Below are positions 19,349 through 27,876 of a stretch of 64,000 nucleotides of DNA, piece after piece. Below the pieces are notes generated by a model. It saw nothing but the letters and a program-made list of their open reading frames with translations, had not been told where the DNA came from and ran no database searches. Position numbers and translations under genes: made by a program. The stretch spans positions 62,001-126,000 of the forward strand of contig NZ_JAFMPP010000012.1 in assembly GCF_017349315.1 (NCBI RefSeq). The letters are read 5' to 3'. The stretch's first letter is position 1; every line of letters begins with the position of its first letter. Origin of the DNA: Jiella flava (GTDB taxonomy: Bacteria > Pseudomonadota > Alphaproteobacteria > Rhizobiales > Rhizobiaceae).

Positions 19349-20926
19349 TCATCCGCTCTGGCGGGCAAGCCGCGCGGCGCGGCGGGCGCGGGCTTCGTCG
19401 ATGCTGTCGAGCTTGACCTCCGGCAGCTTGGTGCGCCAGTCGGTGCCGGCGATCGTCACCACCCGGTTGCCGCGAAAATCGCGATCCGCCTTGATCAGCC
19501 CGCGCTCGTCCATGAAGGAGAGCAAAAACCGGCCGCGCGACGGCGAATGGCTGCCATAGGCCCGCGCCAGCGCGTCGTCCGAAGGACATTCGGCCTCGTC
19601 GCGGGCGGCCCGGGCGAGCATCATGAAAACGCCCTGCATCTCCTCCGGCAACTCGCTGGCCCGCTCGATCACCGCTTGCCATTCCGGGTCGTCGGTCTCT
19701 TCGCCGATGCCCGCCCGTGCCAGCGACAGGCGCCGGCGAAACACCGTCATATCCGTCGCCGCGCCGGAGATCCGCTTCAGGCGGCAATGGGTGAGAAACT
19801 CCTGATAGAGCACCGGCACCGGGCGGAAGGCCGCTTCCGGATCCTCCAGCATCTCGGCGAAGATCGCGTCGACGGCCGCCGAGCGCTCTTCGGTGGATCG
19901 CGGGTCGTCCTCTTCGACGGGCTCGCTGATCGACGGGCTCTGGCTGACCCGTTCGAGAATCGCTCGGGTCGGCACCACAGGGCTCGCCGCTTCGGGTCGC
20001 GGCTGAGCCGCGGGCGGCGGCGGAAAACCGGGAACGCCCCGTCGGGCCTGACGCCGCTCGGCGTCTTCTTCCTCGGGGCTCTTGGTGAAGACGAGGTCGG
20101 CCAAATCCTCGGGCGCCAATTGCGGCAAGGGGGCGAGCGTCGGGCGACCGGCCTTGGAGCGGGTCTCGGTCGGGCCGATCCGCACCTGCTCGGGGCGGCG
20201 ATAGAGCGCCGGGCCGAGGGCGACGAATTCGCCGGTGTTGAGATCGCGGAACCGCTCGGCGGCGCGCCGGTCCATGCCGAGAAGATCGGCAGCCCGGGCC
20301 ATGTCGATATCGAGGAAGGTGCGGCCCATCAGGAAATTGGAGGCCTCCGCCGCGACATTCTTGGCGAGCTTAGCCAGGCGCTGGGTGGCGATGACGCCGG
20401 CGAGGCCACGTTTGCGGCCCCGGCACATCAGATTGGTCATCGCCCCGAGCGAGGCCTTGCGCGCCTCTTCCGAATATTCGCCGGACATCGACGGCGCGAA
20501 GAGATGCGCCTCGTCGACGGCGATCAGCATCGGAAACCAGAAGGCGCGATCGGCATCGAACAGGCCGTTCAGAAAGGCCGCCGAGCAATGCATCTGCACT
20601 TCGGCGTCGAGCCCTTCCAGATCGAGAACGACCGAAGCCCGATGCTGGCGAATGCGATTGGCGATGCGCGTCAACTCGGCGGGCGTGCGATTGGCATCGA
20701 CCACGACGTGACCATAGCGCTCGGCAAGCGTGACGAAATCGCCTTCTGGATCGATGATCGCCTGCTGGACGTGACCGGCGCTGCGTTCGAGCAGCCGGCG
20801 CAGCAGATGCGATTTGCCCGACCCGGAATTGCCCTGGACGAGCAGCCGCGTCGACAAAAGCTCTTCCAGATCGAGTTCCGCGGGCTCGCCGTTGCGGGTC
20901 GTGCCGAGATCGACGGCGACAGTCAT
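19349..20926 (-). CDS. HerA-like (DUF87) ATP-binding protein
   Basis: A 525-residue protein with an N-terminal RecA/FtsK-HerA-type ATPase: Walker A GNSGSGKS at about residues 32-39, Walker B LIAVDEAHLF near 140, and MCRGRKRGLAGVIATQRLAKL as the sensor/arginine region. An IDPEGDF motif follows Walker A as in HerA relatives. A proline-rich linker (about 325-350) leads to a C-terminal helical domain of unknown role ending in a GLIKADRDFRGNRV winged-helix-like segment. Such proteins are proposed to act on DNA or as pumps; the substrate is unknown. Start 20926 has GAGG just upstream; an in-frame extension to 21010 is open. Confidence 0.75.
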   Translation of the reverse strand: MTVAVDLGTTRNGEPAELDLEELLSTRLLVQGNSGSGKSHLLRRLLERSAGHVQQAIIDPEGDFVTLAERYGHVVVDANRTPAELTRIANRIRQHRASVVLDLEGLDAEVQMHCSAAFLNGLFDADRAFWFPMLIAVDEAHLFAPSMSGEYSEEARKASLGAMTNLMCRGRKRGLAGVIATQRLAKLAKNVAAEASNFLMGRTFLDIDMARAADLLGMDRRAAERFRDLNTGEFVALGPALYRRPEQVRIGPTETRSKAGRPTLAPLPQLAPEDLADLVFTKSPEEEDAERRQARRGVPGFPPPPAAQPRPEAASPVVPTRAILERVSQSPSISEPVEEDDPRSTEERSAAVDAIFAEMLEDPEAAFRPVPVLYQEFLTHCRLKRISGAATDMTVFRRRLSLARAGIGEETDDPEWQAVIERASELPEEMQGVFMMLARAARDEAECPSDDALARAYGSHSPSRGRFLLSFMDERGLIKADRDFRGNRVVTIAGTDWRTKLPEVKLDSIDEARARRAARLARQSG

Positions 20927-21083
20927 CCTCTGCCTTTCGATGGGGTTCAGATTTGTGGAGACAGGCCATTCCCGAAGCGGACGCGCCACGTTCTGACCAT
21001 AACCTATCACGGCGAGTTCGCCGAAGGGCGAGGTAGCCTTGCCCTTTCCACAGAATCGCAGAGTCGACGATCTATCGCCACGC

Positions 21084-22376
21084 TCAGCCCACCAAAATCA
21101 CCCGGCAATCATTGACGTTGGTGTGGGTCGGGCCGGGCTGCAAAAGATCGCCGATCGCCTGAAAGAAGCCGGTCGAATCGTTGTTCGCAAGAGCCTGTTC
21201 GGGATCGAGACCGGCCGCACGGGCGCGCTCGAGCGTCGAGGGCAGGACGAAGGCACCAGCGGGATCGGTGGCAAGACCGGTGCCGCCGTCGGTGCCGTCG
21301 GTATCACCGGAGACCGCGATGATACCGTCCGCGCCATCCAGCGCGACGGCGAGCGCCAAAGCATATTCCTGGTTCGGACCGCCCTGCCCGTTGCCCCTGA
21401 TCGTCACGGTGAGTTCACCGCCGGACAGGATGGCGAGCTTGTCGCCCCTCGCCTTCGCATCGAGCGCCAGTCGGGCATGGGCCGCAGCCACCTCGCGCGC
21501 TTCGCCTTCGACGTCGCCGCCGAGATTCTCGACCCGGTAACCGGCCTCGCTCGCCGCGCATTCGGCAGCGGCCAGCGCCTCGGCCGGCGTCGCGACGATT
21601 GTGAAGGGGGCACCTTCAAAGGCCGCGTCGCCGGGCTTCGGACTTTCGTTTGCGGGATCGTTCAGCGCCTTCTCGCAGCTCTCCGGCAAAGCGATCGCGC
21701 GCTTCGAAATGATCGCCCTGGCATCGGCGAGAGTCGAGGCGTCGGGCACCGTCGGACCAGAGGCGATGACGCTCGGGTCGTCGCCGGGCACGTCGGAAAT
21801 CGCCAGCGTTACCAGCCGTGCGCCGTCGCGCCGCGCCGCCGCGGCCAGCCGTCCGCCTTTGATCTGTGACAGATGCTTGCGCACGCAGTTGATTTCGTCG
21901 ATGCCAGCGCCGCTGCGCAGCAGGGCCTTGGTGACCGCCTGCTTGTCGGCGAGGCTGACGCCTCCGGCCGGCGCCAGCCAGTTCGCCGAGCCGCCGCCGG
22001 AAATCAGCGCGAGGACGAGATCGTCAGCTCCCGCCTCGGCGGCCAGCGCCAGCACGTCCTTCGTCGCCGCCAGCCCGGCTTCGTTCGGCAGCGGATGTCC
22101 AGCCTCGACGACGCGGATCGGCTCCGCCGGCAGCGCATAGCCATCGCGGGTGACCGCGATGCCGGTGATGCGGCCGGCATCCAGCCCGAGCGCGCCGCAA
22201 TAATGCTCGACGGCAGCATTCGCCATCGATGCGGCCGCCTTGCCAGCCGCCAAGACGATGATCCGGCCGACCGGCGGCTCCGGCAGATATCTGGCGAGGA
22301 TCGCCCGCGGATGGGCCGCTTCCACGCAAGCTTTGAAAATCGTCTCCAGCCGACGCACCGCCTGTTTTTCGTCCAT
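21084..22376 (-). CDS. Glycerate 2-kinase (DUF4147 / MOFRL type)
   Basis: A 430-residue class II glycerate kinase (GckA/TtuD family) that phosphorylates D-glycerate to 2-phosphoglycerate. Marks are VLAAGKAAASMA near the N-terminus, AGHPLPNEAGLAAT, ALISGGGSANWLAPA, NCVRKHLSQIKGGRLA, SDVPGDDPSVIASGPT, and the MOFRL end LSGGELTVTIRGNGQGGPNQE with SGDTDGTDGGTGLATDP. In an organism with RuBisCO it can complete the glycerate branch of photorespiratory glycolate recycling; this link is inferred. It is read away from the cydAB relic. Confidence 0.9.
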   Translation of the reverse strand: MDEKQAVRRLETIFKACVEAAHPRAILARYLPEPPVGRIIVLAAGKAAASMANAAVEHYCGALGLDAGRITGIAVTRDGYALPAEPIRVVEAGHPLPNEAGLAATKDVLALAAEAGADDLVLALISGGGSANWLAPAGGVSLADKQAVTKALLRSGAGIDEINCVRKHLSQIKGGRLAAAARRDGARLVTLAISDVPGDDPSVIASGPTVPDASTLADARAIISKRAIALPESCEKALNDPANESPKPGDAAFEGAPFTIVATPAEALAAAECAASEAGYRVENLGGDVEGEAREVAAAHARLALDAKARGDKLAILSGGELTVTIRGNGQGGPNQEYALALAVALDGADGIIAVSGDTDGTDGGTGLATDPAGAFVLPSTLERARAAGLDPEQALANNDSTGFFQAIGDLLQPGPTHTNVNDCRVILVG

Positions 22377-22508
22377 CGTTCCTCAAATCCTCCCGATTTA
22401 TTGCTCGCCGGACAGCGACTCCCCCGGGCCATCAAGCACTTATCGCATGGCAACAACGCAATGGGCCGTTCAGAGTGCCCGAGACGCGATACGAACCGGG
22501 GCTCCGTC

Positions 22509-23045
22509 ATGTTCCAAGACTTTGACGCCGTCGATCTGGCTCGCTTCCAGTTCGCCGTCACCGTTTCCTTTCACATCATCGGTCCCGCTTTTACCATCGG
22601 TCCCGCAGCGTAACGCACTAAGCCCGAAAGCTTGTGGCCTGAGACCGGCAAGCCCGTCTACAGCATCGGCCCAAAAATCGGAATCAGATTTCGGAAAGCA
22701 CGATGCGTCGATTCAAAGGGTGAGAGCGACCTTTCTGCGTCCGAAAGGACGCAGGGCGACCTAGTGGTCAGATTCGGACATTTGATCCCGTGCTGTGGAA
22801 ACCGCTCAGCACATGTCGGAATCGAAAAGACCACGAGCCAAGGTTATGATCCTCGTCGATTTTTCGAATTTGACATTTCATTCAACAGACGATCCCAACT
22901 GGGATTCAAATATCAAATTCAATCCACTACATGGACACATTTCGCGATTGGATGAAAATCTTCGCCGGTCCCGTCGGCATGCGCGTCATCTCCGGTATCG
23001 TCATGCGCCACCAGTTTGGCACGAACGAGTCGGCGCTTTCGATAA
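22509..23045 (+). pseudogene. cydA: Relic of cytochrome d / cyanide-insensitive quinol oxidase subunit I
   Basis: The first 34 codons (MFQDFDAVDLARFQFAVTVS, then FHIIGPAFTIGPAA) match the N-terminus of CydA/CioA. A TAA (22611-22613) replaces the next codon, and past it the same frame continues ESLWPETGKPVY, which lines up with the next CydA residues without gap. Repeat A copy 4 then enters, followed by about 180 AT-richer bases. At about 22945 CydA-like sequence resumes: DWMKIFAGPVGMRVISGIVM and RHQFGTNES (normally FWTKIFAVSFGMGVVSGIV...FGTNWS). The rest of the gene, several hundred codons with the haem ligands, is deleted. Clearly non-functional. Confidence 0.85.
22659..22762 (+). repeat. 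Palindromic repeat A, copy 4 (inside the cydA relic)
   Basis: Starts CTACAGCATCGGCC directly after the GKPVY codons of the cydA relic and ends with the intact hairpin CTGCGTCC-GAAA-GGACGCAG. The first hairpin is slightly diverged (CCAAAAATCG / CAGATTTCGG). Confidence 0.88.
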
Positions 23046-23085
23046 CGATGTGGGTGGCCATCATCGTTGACCTTTTCTGTCAACG

Positions 23086-23309
23086 CGCGGCATTTTCCTG
23101 TTGTGCTTCGTCGGCCTCGAGATCAACGTCGGGCCGACCAACCTTCCGCCCGACGTGACGATCTGGCGGGCGGCGGGGCGGATTCGAGCCTCCTCGTCCG
23201 GCTGGTCGGCACGGCGGTGCGGATCTCGACTGTTCACATCGATATAGGCGTTGCCGACCGAATCGTCCGTGGCAAAAAACGCAAGGAGAATGCGACCCGT
23301 GCCCCCTGA
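23086..23309 (+). pseudogene. cydB: Relic of quinol oxidase subunit II (C-terminal end)
   Basis: From about 23092 one frame reads FLLCFVGLEINVGPTNLPPD then VTIWRAA, matching the last transmembrane part of CydB (LPPSVTIWEAA in intact homologues). The match then shifts to another frame: DSSLLVRLVGTAVRIST, followed by DRIVRGKK and stop TGA at 23307-23309, corresponding to the PPSSLLFLLVGTAV...YWVFRGK end of CydB. At least one frameshift and a large N-terminal deletion are present. It abuts the cydA relic, so one deletion probably fused the two genes. Confidence 0.8.
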
Positions 23310-23439
23310 AGACGTCCGAGACCGAACCGCCGAACGCCCGCCTTGGGAGCGGATTTTGTGGCTCGTCATCCTGTGTCTGACCGGAATCGGCATCTTCGGT
23401 GCCGTCGTCATCGCGCTGCGGCTGATCCTGATCGGGTGA
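23299..23439 (+). CDS. DUF2474 small membrane protein of the cyd operon
   Basis: A 46-residue protein with a charged N-terminus (DRTAERPPWERIL) and one membrane span (about residues 22-44, LVILCLTGIGIFGAVVIALR). This matches DUF2474 proteins, which are encoded after cydB in cyanide-insensitive oxidase operons and resemble CydX. It is intact although its partner genes are destroyed. GTG 23299 is preferred as it lies about 10 bases after AAGGAG and overlaps the old cydB stop; ATG 23290 is an alternative. Whether it is still expressed is unknown. Confidence 0.6.
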   Translation: MPPEDVRDRTAERPPWERILWLVILCLTGIGIFGAVVIALRLILIG

Positions 23440-23466
23440 TTCGGCGGCGCTGGCCCAACGGCCCGC

Positions 23467-24129
23467 TCATGTCGGTCGCACGAAAGCCGCCCGCTCCGCT
23501 TCGCAGGCAGCGCGCACCGAACAGCCCTCGAGATGGTCGTTGACGAAGCCCATCGACTGCATGAAGGCGTAGACCGTCGTCGGGCCGACGAAGCTGAACC
23601 CCTCGCGTTTCAAGGCCTTGGACAGCCTGGTCGAGGCCGCGCTCTGCGGCGTTGCCCGCACGAACGCTGCGGTCACGACGGCCGGGCGTTCCTCTGCCCC
23701 AGGCTCGAAAGCCCACAAAAACGCCGCGAGCGAACGGCCGCGATCGCGCAGGCGCTGGGCCTGGCGTGCATTGTTGATCGCCGAAGCGATCTTGCCGCGA
23801 TGGCGGATGATGCCGGCATTCAACACCAAACGATCGACGTCGGCATCGCCCATGCGCGCGACGCGCTCGATCGAAAAGCCATCAAAAGCCGCACGAAACG
23901 CCTCCCGCTTGCGCAGGATCGTCAGCCAGGACAGCCCCGCCTGAAAGCCTTCCAGACAGAGCTTCTCAAACAGACGATCGTCGTCGGCCGCCGGCCGCCC
24001 CCATTCCCCATCGTGATAGCGGCGATAGAGTGGGTCGGCGCCATGCCAGGCGCAACCGACGGCGCCGTCGGGCCGGCGCACCAGGCCTTCGGGGAGACCA
24101 TTTTCATCACTCAAAGCTTGGGTCATCAT
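23467..24129 (-). CDS. tag: DNA-3-methyladenine glycosylase I
   Basis: A 220-residue base-excision repair enzyme that removes 3-methyladenine from DNA. It has the N-terminal zinc-site residues (CAWHGADPLYRRYHDGEWG, Cys about 26 and His about 39), the helix-hairpin-helix core FQAGLSWLTILRKREAFRAAF, NAGIIRHRGKI and the C-terminal SKALKREGFSFVGPTTVYAF and MGFVNDH with the second zinc ligands. It stands alone, converging on the DUF2474 gene. Confidence 0.93.
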   Translation of the reverse strand: MMTQALSDENGLPEGLVRRPDGAVGCAWHGADPLYRRYHDGEWGRPAADDDRLFEKLCLEGFQAGLSWLTILRKREAFRAAFDGFSIERVARMGDADVDRLVLNAGIIRHRGKIASAINNARQAQRLRDRGRSLAAFLWAFEPGAEERPAVVTAAFVRATPQSAASTRLSKALKREGFSFVGPTTVYAFMQSMGFVNDHLEGCSVRAACEAERAAFVRPT

Positions 24130-24186
24130 GGCAACGAGTGATGGCAGGTCGACGCCGGCGTCGCAAGCGGCTGCAGCGGCTGCGTC

Positions 24187-24381
24187 TCAGGCGTCGGTCA
24201 AGCGGCGAGAGCTGCAACGATAGCGTTTCAGCGACCACTTCGGCCGCGCCCGCATGTAGTTCGCAGCGGCCGCTTGGCCGAACAGGGCGCATTGCATGAT
24301 CGAGCCGTCGAAAGCGACGTTTTCCCTATGGCAATCGGTAGGGTTGGAATTCAGGCACAACAGCAAGGTCAGGGCGATCAT
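24187..24381 (-). CDS. Small secreted-type protein of unknown function
   Basis: A 64-residue protein with a short hydrophobic N-terminus (MIALTLLLCLNSNPTDC), then FDGSIMQCALFGQAAAANYM, and a basic end WSLKRYRCSSRR. Three or four cysteines and the Q-C-x-x-FGQ core suggest a conserved small exported protein seen in Rhizobiales, but I can assign no function. The start at 24381 is chosen at the beginning of the hydrophobic segment; the frame is open further upstream. It lies 57 bases upstream of tag on the same strand. Confidence 0.55.
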   Translation of the reverse strand: MIALTLLLCLNSNPTDCHRENVAFDGSIMQCALFGQAAAANYMRARPKWSLKRYRCSSRRLTDA

Positions 24382-24875
24382 CGATCCACTCCGTCGATGG
24401 AACCGCGCCTCCCACGCAGCAAGGTTAAAGGTCGCTCGCCACCCAGCCCCGCTGCCCACGATCAGGCGTATTTCCCCGCGACGCACGCCTCCCCGTCCCC
24501 TTGGGCGTGTCTCATTAATGTGATGCCGAGCCAGGCAGACCAGCGATCATCCCAGTCTCAACCGACGCGAAGCGAGGCTAGCAAACAGGCCACCCGGCAA
24601 CAATGCCTAACTCTTGCACATATTTTTTATTTGACCACTTCTTTATCATGCAGGCTTGGCAAATGGAAACTGCACCGCCTTCGACCAACGCCACGCTTCA
24701 ACGTCGACCGCAGCAGCGAGCCCGGCGCAACCGGACGTTAACCCTATAAAGCGGTTTCGAAACAGCGTTACCGCACCCTGCCGCAAGGTTAACCAAACGC
24801 TTGGGCTTTCGCGCGAGCTTCATTGTGAGATGCGGCGCCGTGATCGGCGCCCGAAGCACATTTGAGGAGAGACCG
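24382..24875. other. 494-base gene-free region upstream of the L,D-transpeptidases
   Basis: No convincing coding frame. A short AT-rich stretch lies at 24615-24650. Two TTAACC motifs (24738-24743 and 24789-24794) stand upstream of the first transpeptidase and resemble CtrA half-sites. Otherwise nothing recognisable. Confidence 0.4.
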
Positions 24876-25607
24876 ATGCTTAGACGCGTGGCCTTCACCG
24901 CCCTGGCTCTGACCGCGGGCCTTGCCGCCCTGGGCAGCGGTGCTTCCGCTGAAGATCGCGGAGCCTGGCGACCCGAGGTGCGGATTGCGGCCGAGACCCG
25001 CACCCCCTGGCTGATCGAATTTGGCGACCCGAGCGGCGTCGTTCTCGGCGCCCGCACGCCGGACAGTGGCACCGCCATTCGCAGCGCCACCCTCGAAACG
25101 CGCATAGCGGCCCCTGCCCGCGTGCGCGCCATCGACCCGCATCACGCAATCGACCCGAAGTTCCTGCCACAGACGGTCGCTTATCGTGGCCGTGAAAAGC
25201 CGGGCACGATCATCATCAATTCCGACGCGCATTTTCTTTATCTGGTCGGCCCGAACGGCACGGCCCGGCGCTATGGCGTCGGCACCGGCAAGCCAGGATT
25301 TGGCTGGCGCGGCATCCACCAGATCAGCCGCAAGGCCGAGTGGCCGGGCTGGACACCACCAGCGCAGATGATCGCCCGCGAACGCGCCAAGGGCCGCATT
25401 CTGCCCGTCCATATGCCCGGCGGCATTCAGAACCCGCTCGGCGCCCGCGCCATGTATCTCGGCTCGACGCTGTTTCGGATCCACGGCACCAATCAACCCT
25501 GGACGATCGGTCAAGCGGTTTCGTCGGGCTGCATCCGGATGCGAAACCAGGATGTCGTCGACCTCTATGACCGTGTCAAACTCGGCACGCGCGTCGTCGT
25601 GCGCTGA
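24876..25607 (+). CDS. L,D-transpeptidase (YkuD domain), first of a tandem pair
   Basis: A 243-residue exported enzyme that cross-links peptidoglycan stems 3-3 or attaches proteins to it. Signal peptide MLRRVAFTALALTAGLAALG with a GASA cleavage region at about 22-25. The YkuD domain runs from about residue 108 (KPGTIIINSDAHFLYLV) to the end, with catalytic site H203 in RIHGTNQPWT and C219 in SSGCIRM. ATG 24876 has GAGGAGAG upstream. The second copy lies 232 bases downstream with very similar core sequence. Confidence 0.92.
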   Translation: MLRRVAFTALALTAGLAALGSGASAEDRGAWRPEVRIAAETRTPWLIEFGDPSGVVLGARTPDSGTAIRSATLETRIAAPARVRAIDPHHAIDPKFLPQTVAYRGREKPGTIIINSDAHFLYLVGPNGTARRYGVGTGKPGFGWRGIHQISRKAEWPGWTPPAQMIARERAKGRILPVHMPGGIQNPLGARAMYLGSTLFRIHGTNQPWTIGQAVSSGCIRMRNQDVVDLYDRVKLGTRVVVR

Positions 25608-25839
25608 GGCAAACCATAAAACATCACGAACTTGTGACCGCACAGGCCATCAACGGCTGGATCGATCAGAGAACCAGACCGTTCGAAATATGGCAAAATC
25701 TTGATCCGATGATGGCCCGACTGGCTCAATATTGGGCGGAACCGCCCTCGCTAACCGACCCGGCGCAAATGACCGGGCGGTTCAACAACAACAACAACAT
25801 CCTGCGTGAATGCGGGCTCATGGCTGGAGATCGAAACTC

Positions 25840-26568
25840 ATGCGATCGATGAACAAACTCGTCCTTGGCGCGGCCGTCGCGGGGATGGTGGCCGGCGTTG
25901 CCAACCAGGCATCGGCCGAAATGGTTCAACGTTATAACTACGCGACCTTCTCGTTCGAGACCGTCGACACCGACGCGATTGCGCAGAAGCGCAATCTGAT
26001 GAGCAAGCGCCCGGCGCCGCAGTTCATGCGCACCGAAGTGCGCCTGAGGACCGCGGAGAAGGCGGGGACCATCATCGTCGATTCCAGCAAGCGCTACCTC
26101 TATTACGTCGAGGGCAACGGCATGGCGACCCGCTACGGCGTCGGCGTCGGCCGCGAAGGCTTCGGCTGGTCAGGCGTGATGAAGGTCGGCCGCAAGGCCG
26201 AATGGCCGGGCTGGACGCCGCCGGCGCGCATGATCGTTCGCGAGCGCAACAACGGCCACATCATTCCGGACTACATGGCAGGCGGCCCCAACAATCCGCT
26301 CGGCGCCCGCGCGATGTATCTCTACCGCGACGGCCACGACTCGATGTTCCGCATTCACGGCACCAACCAACCCTGGACGATCGGCCAGCGCATGTCGTCC
26401 GGCTGCATCCGGATGATGAACCAGGATGTCGAGCATCTTTACGGCCGCGTCCCGGTGGGCTCCAAGGTGATCGTCATCGGCCCGAACGCCACCAATTCGA
26501 GCCAATATTACGCCGATCTCGGACCGGCCGAGAAGCCGAACCTCCTGCAGGCGATTTTCGGCGGCTAA
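25840..26568 (+). CDS. L,D-transpeptidase (YkuD domain), second of a tandem pair
   Basis: A 242-residue paralogue of the preceding gene. Signal peptide about residues 1-26 ending NQASA. The YkuD core starts AGTIIVDSSKRYLYYVEG and has H173 in RIHGTNQPWT and C189 in SSGCIRMMNQDVEHLY. Segments WPGWTPPARMI and GARAMYL are nearly identical to the first copy, so the pair arose by duplication or shares strong constraint. GGAG precedes ATG 25840. The leader between the two genes includes five AAC units at about 25785-25799. Confidence 0.92.
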   Translation: MRSMNKLVLGAAVAGMVAGVANQASAEMVQRYNYATFSFETVDTDAIAQKRNLMSKRPAPQFMRTEVRLRTAEKAGTIIVDSSKRYLYYVEGNGMATRYGVGVGREGFGWSGVMKVGRKAEWPGWTPPARMIVRERNNGHIIPDYMAGGPNNPLGARAMYLYRDGHDSMFRIHGTNQPWTIGQRMSSGCIRMMNQDVEHLYGRVPVGSKVIVIGPNATNSSQYYADLGPAEKPNLLQAIFGG

Positions 26569-26634
26569 GCTGACGTCTGTGCACCGAACGACAGTTGCGC
26601 CTGTCGGCCAGTCTGGGGCCAGCGGGCGCTTTTC

Positions 26635-26739
26635 TACAGCATCGGCCCGAAAATCGGTATCGATTTTCGGCAAAGCACGATGCGGCGATTTAAGAGCTTA
26701 GCGACCTTTCTGCGTCCGATAGGACGCAGGGCGCATCTA
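26635..26739 (+). repeat. Palindromic repeat A, copy 5
   Basis: Full-length copy with CCGAAAATCG/CGATTTTCGG and CTGCGTCC-GATA-GGACGCAG. It joins B copy 3 directly through a shared TCTAGAG, forming an A-B composite between the transpeptidases and the pilus operon. Confidence 0.88.
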
Positions 26740-26843
26740 GAGCGGAATGCGATAAACTGGAATCGCCATTCCGCTCTAAGCCATTGTTTTGCCGCATGAT
26801 GTGACCCGAAAAGTCATGCAACTTTTCGGCACCATGCTCTAGA
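26738..26843 (+). repeat. Palindromic repeat B, copy 3 (most complete)
   Basis: Both hairpins are intact: AGAGCGGAAT ... ATTCCGCTCT as outer arms, and CCGAAAAGT-CATGCA-ACTTTTCGG as the second, closed by ATGCTCTAGA. Between them is GCCATTGTTTTGCCGCATGA. Confidence 0.88.
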
Positions 26844-26950
26844 CCAGCGCTGTTGCCCGGATTTTCCCTCATCGTGCCTTTCGGAAAGCTGGAGCCGCAC
26901 AGCCTTCTGCGTGAAAAGATTGACGAATCCCTGCAGCTGGAGAGGCTTTG

Positions 26951-26958
26951 TTAACCAT
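26951..26958 (+). promoter_or_regulatory. Candidate CtrA half-site upstream of cpaB
   Basis: TTAACCAT, identical to the half-site described for the alphaproteobacterial cell-cycle regulator CtrA, about 70 bases before cpaB. Pilus genes are CtrA targets in Caulobacter; binding here is inferred from an 8-base match only. Confidence 0.3.
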
Positions 26959-27028
26959 ACATTGAGGTTTTGTGCCCGATAACGAGCGTGAACAGCCGGA
27001 AGACCGGCACGTTTGCAGGAGTTTTCGG

Positions 27029-27865
27029 ATGAGCCTTGCACGTTTCGCAGTCGTCGGAGTGGCGGCCGTCGCCGCCGTCGGCGCCGGACTGCTGGCGATG
27101 AATCTCAGTGAAAACAAGCCGCAAGAGCCGGTGATCATCACCACCGCGCCGGCGCAGCCGCCCATCCGCCTGGTCGACGTTCTCGTCACCAAGACCGCCG
27201 TGCCGATGGGCAATCTGGTCAGCGGCCATCTGGGTTGGCAGAAATGGCCCGAAGACGGCGTCGGTCCTGATCTCATTCTCAAGTCGAACAAGCCGAACGC
27301 TGTCGACTCGTTTGCCGGCGCGATCGCCAAGCAATCGTTCTTTGCCGGCGAGCCGGTGCGCGAGTCCAAGCTGATCCGCCCCGATCACGGCTTCATGTCG
27401 GCAATCCTCGATGAGGGCAAGCGGGCCGTCGCCGTGCGCATTTCGGCGGACACCGCGGCGGGCGGATTCATTCTTCCCAACGACCATGTCGACGTCATCA
27501 TGACCCGCCGGGTCGACACCTCCGATGGTCCGGGCGGGGTGGGGCAGCGACAGCGCACCACGACCGAGACAGTGCTGAAGAATCTCCGGGTTCTCGCCAT
27601 CGATCAGTCGGTGCAGGAAAAGGACGGCGAGAAGGTGGTGCTCGGCCAGACGGCGACGCTTGAGGTGACCCCGCAACAGGCCGAGGCGTTGACCGCCGCC
27701 CAGCAGATGGCTGACCGGCTGGTTCTGTCGCTGCGTGCGTTGGCCGATTCCGTGCCCGGCTCGCCCGGTTATGCGCGCTTCCTGCTCGAACAGAAACAGG
27801 CCGATCCTAACAAGATCCGCGTCGTTCGATACGGCCGGATCGACGACGTGACCACGACGCAGTGA
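27029..27865 (+). CDS. cpaB: Flp pilus assembly protein CpaB
   Basis: A 278-residue periplasmic protein anchored by an N-terminal membrane span (about residues 4-24), with a SAF/ChapFlgA domain (VDVLVTKTAVPMGNLVSGHL) and the conserved block VAVRISADTAAGGFILPNDHVDVIMTR. It supports the outer-membrane secretin of the Tad system. AGGAG lies 8 bases before ATG 27029. It is the first gene of cpaBCDEF-tadBC; no pilin or prepilin peptidase gene is present upstream, where repeats lie instead. Confidence 0.92.
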   Translation: MSLARFAVVGVAAVAAVGAGLLAMNLSENKPQEPVIITTAPAQPPIRLVDVLVTKTAVPMGNLVSGHLGWQKWPEDGVGPDLILKSNKPNAVDSFAGAIAKQSFFAGEPVRESKLIRPDHGFMSAILDEGKRAVAVRISADTAAGGFILPNDHVDVIMTRRVDTSDGPGGVGQRQRTTTETVLKNLRVLAIDQSVQEKDGEKVVLGQTATLEVTPQQAEALTAAQQMADRLVLSLRALADSVPGSPGYARFLLEQKQADPNKIRVVRYGRIDDVTTTQ

Positions 27866-27876
27866 GGGTAAAACCG

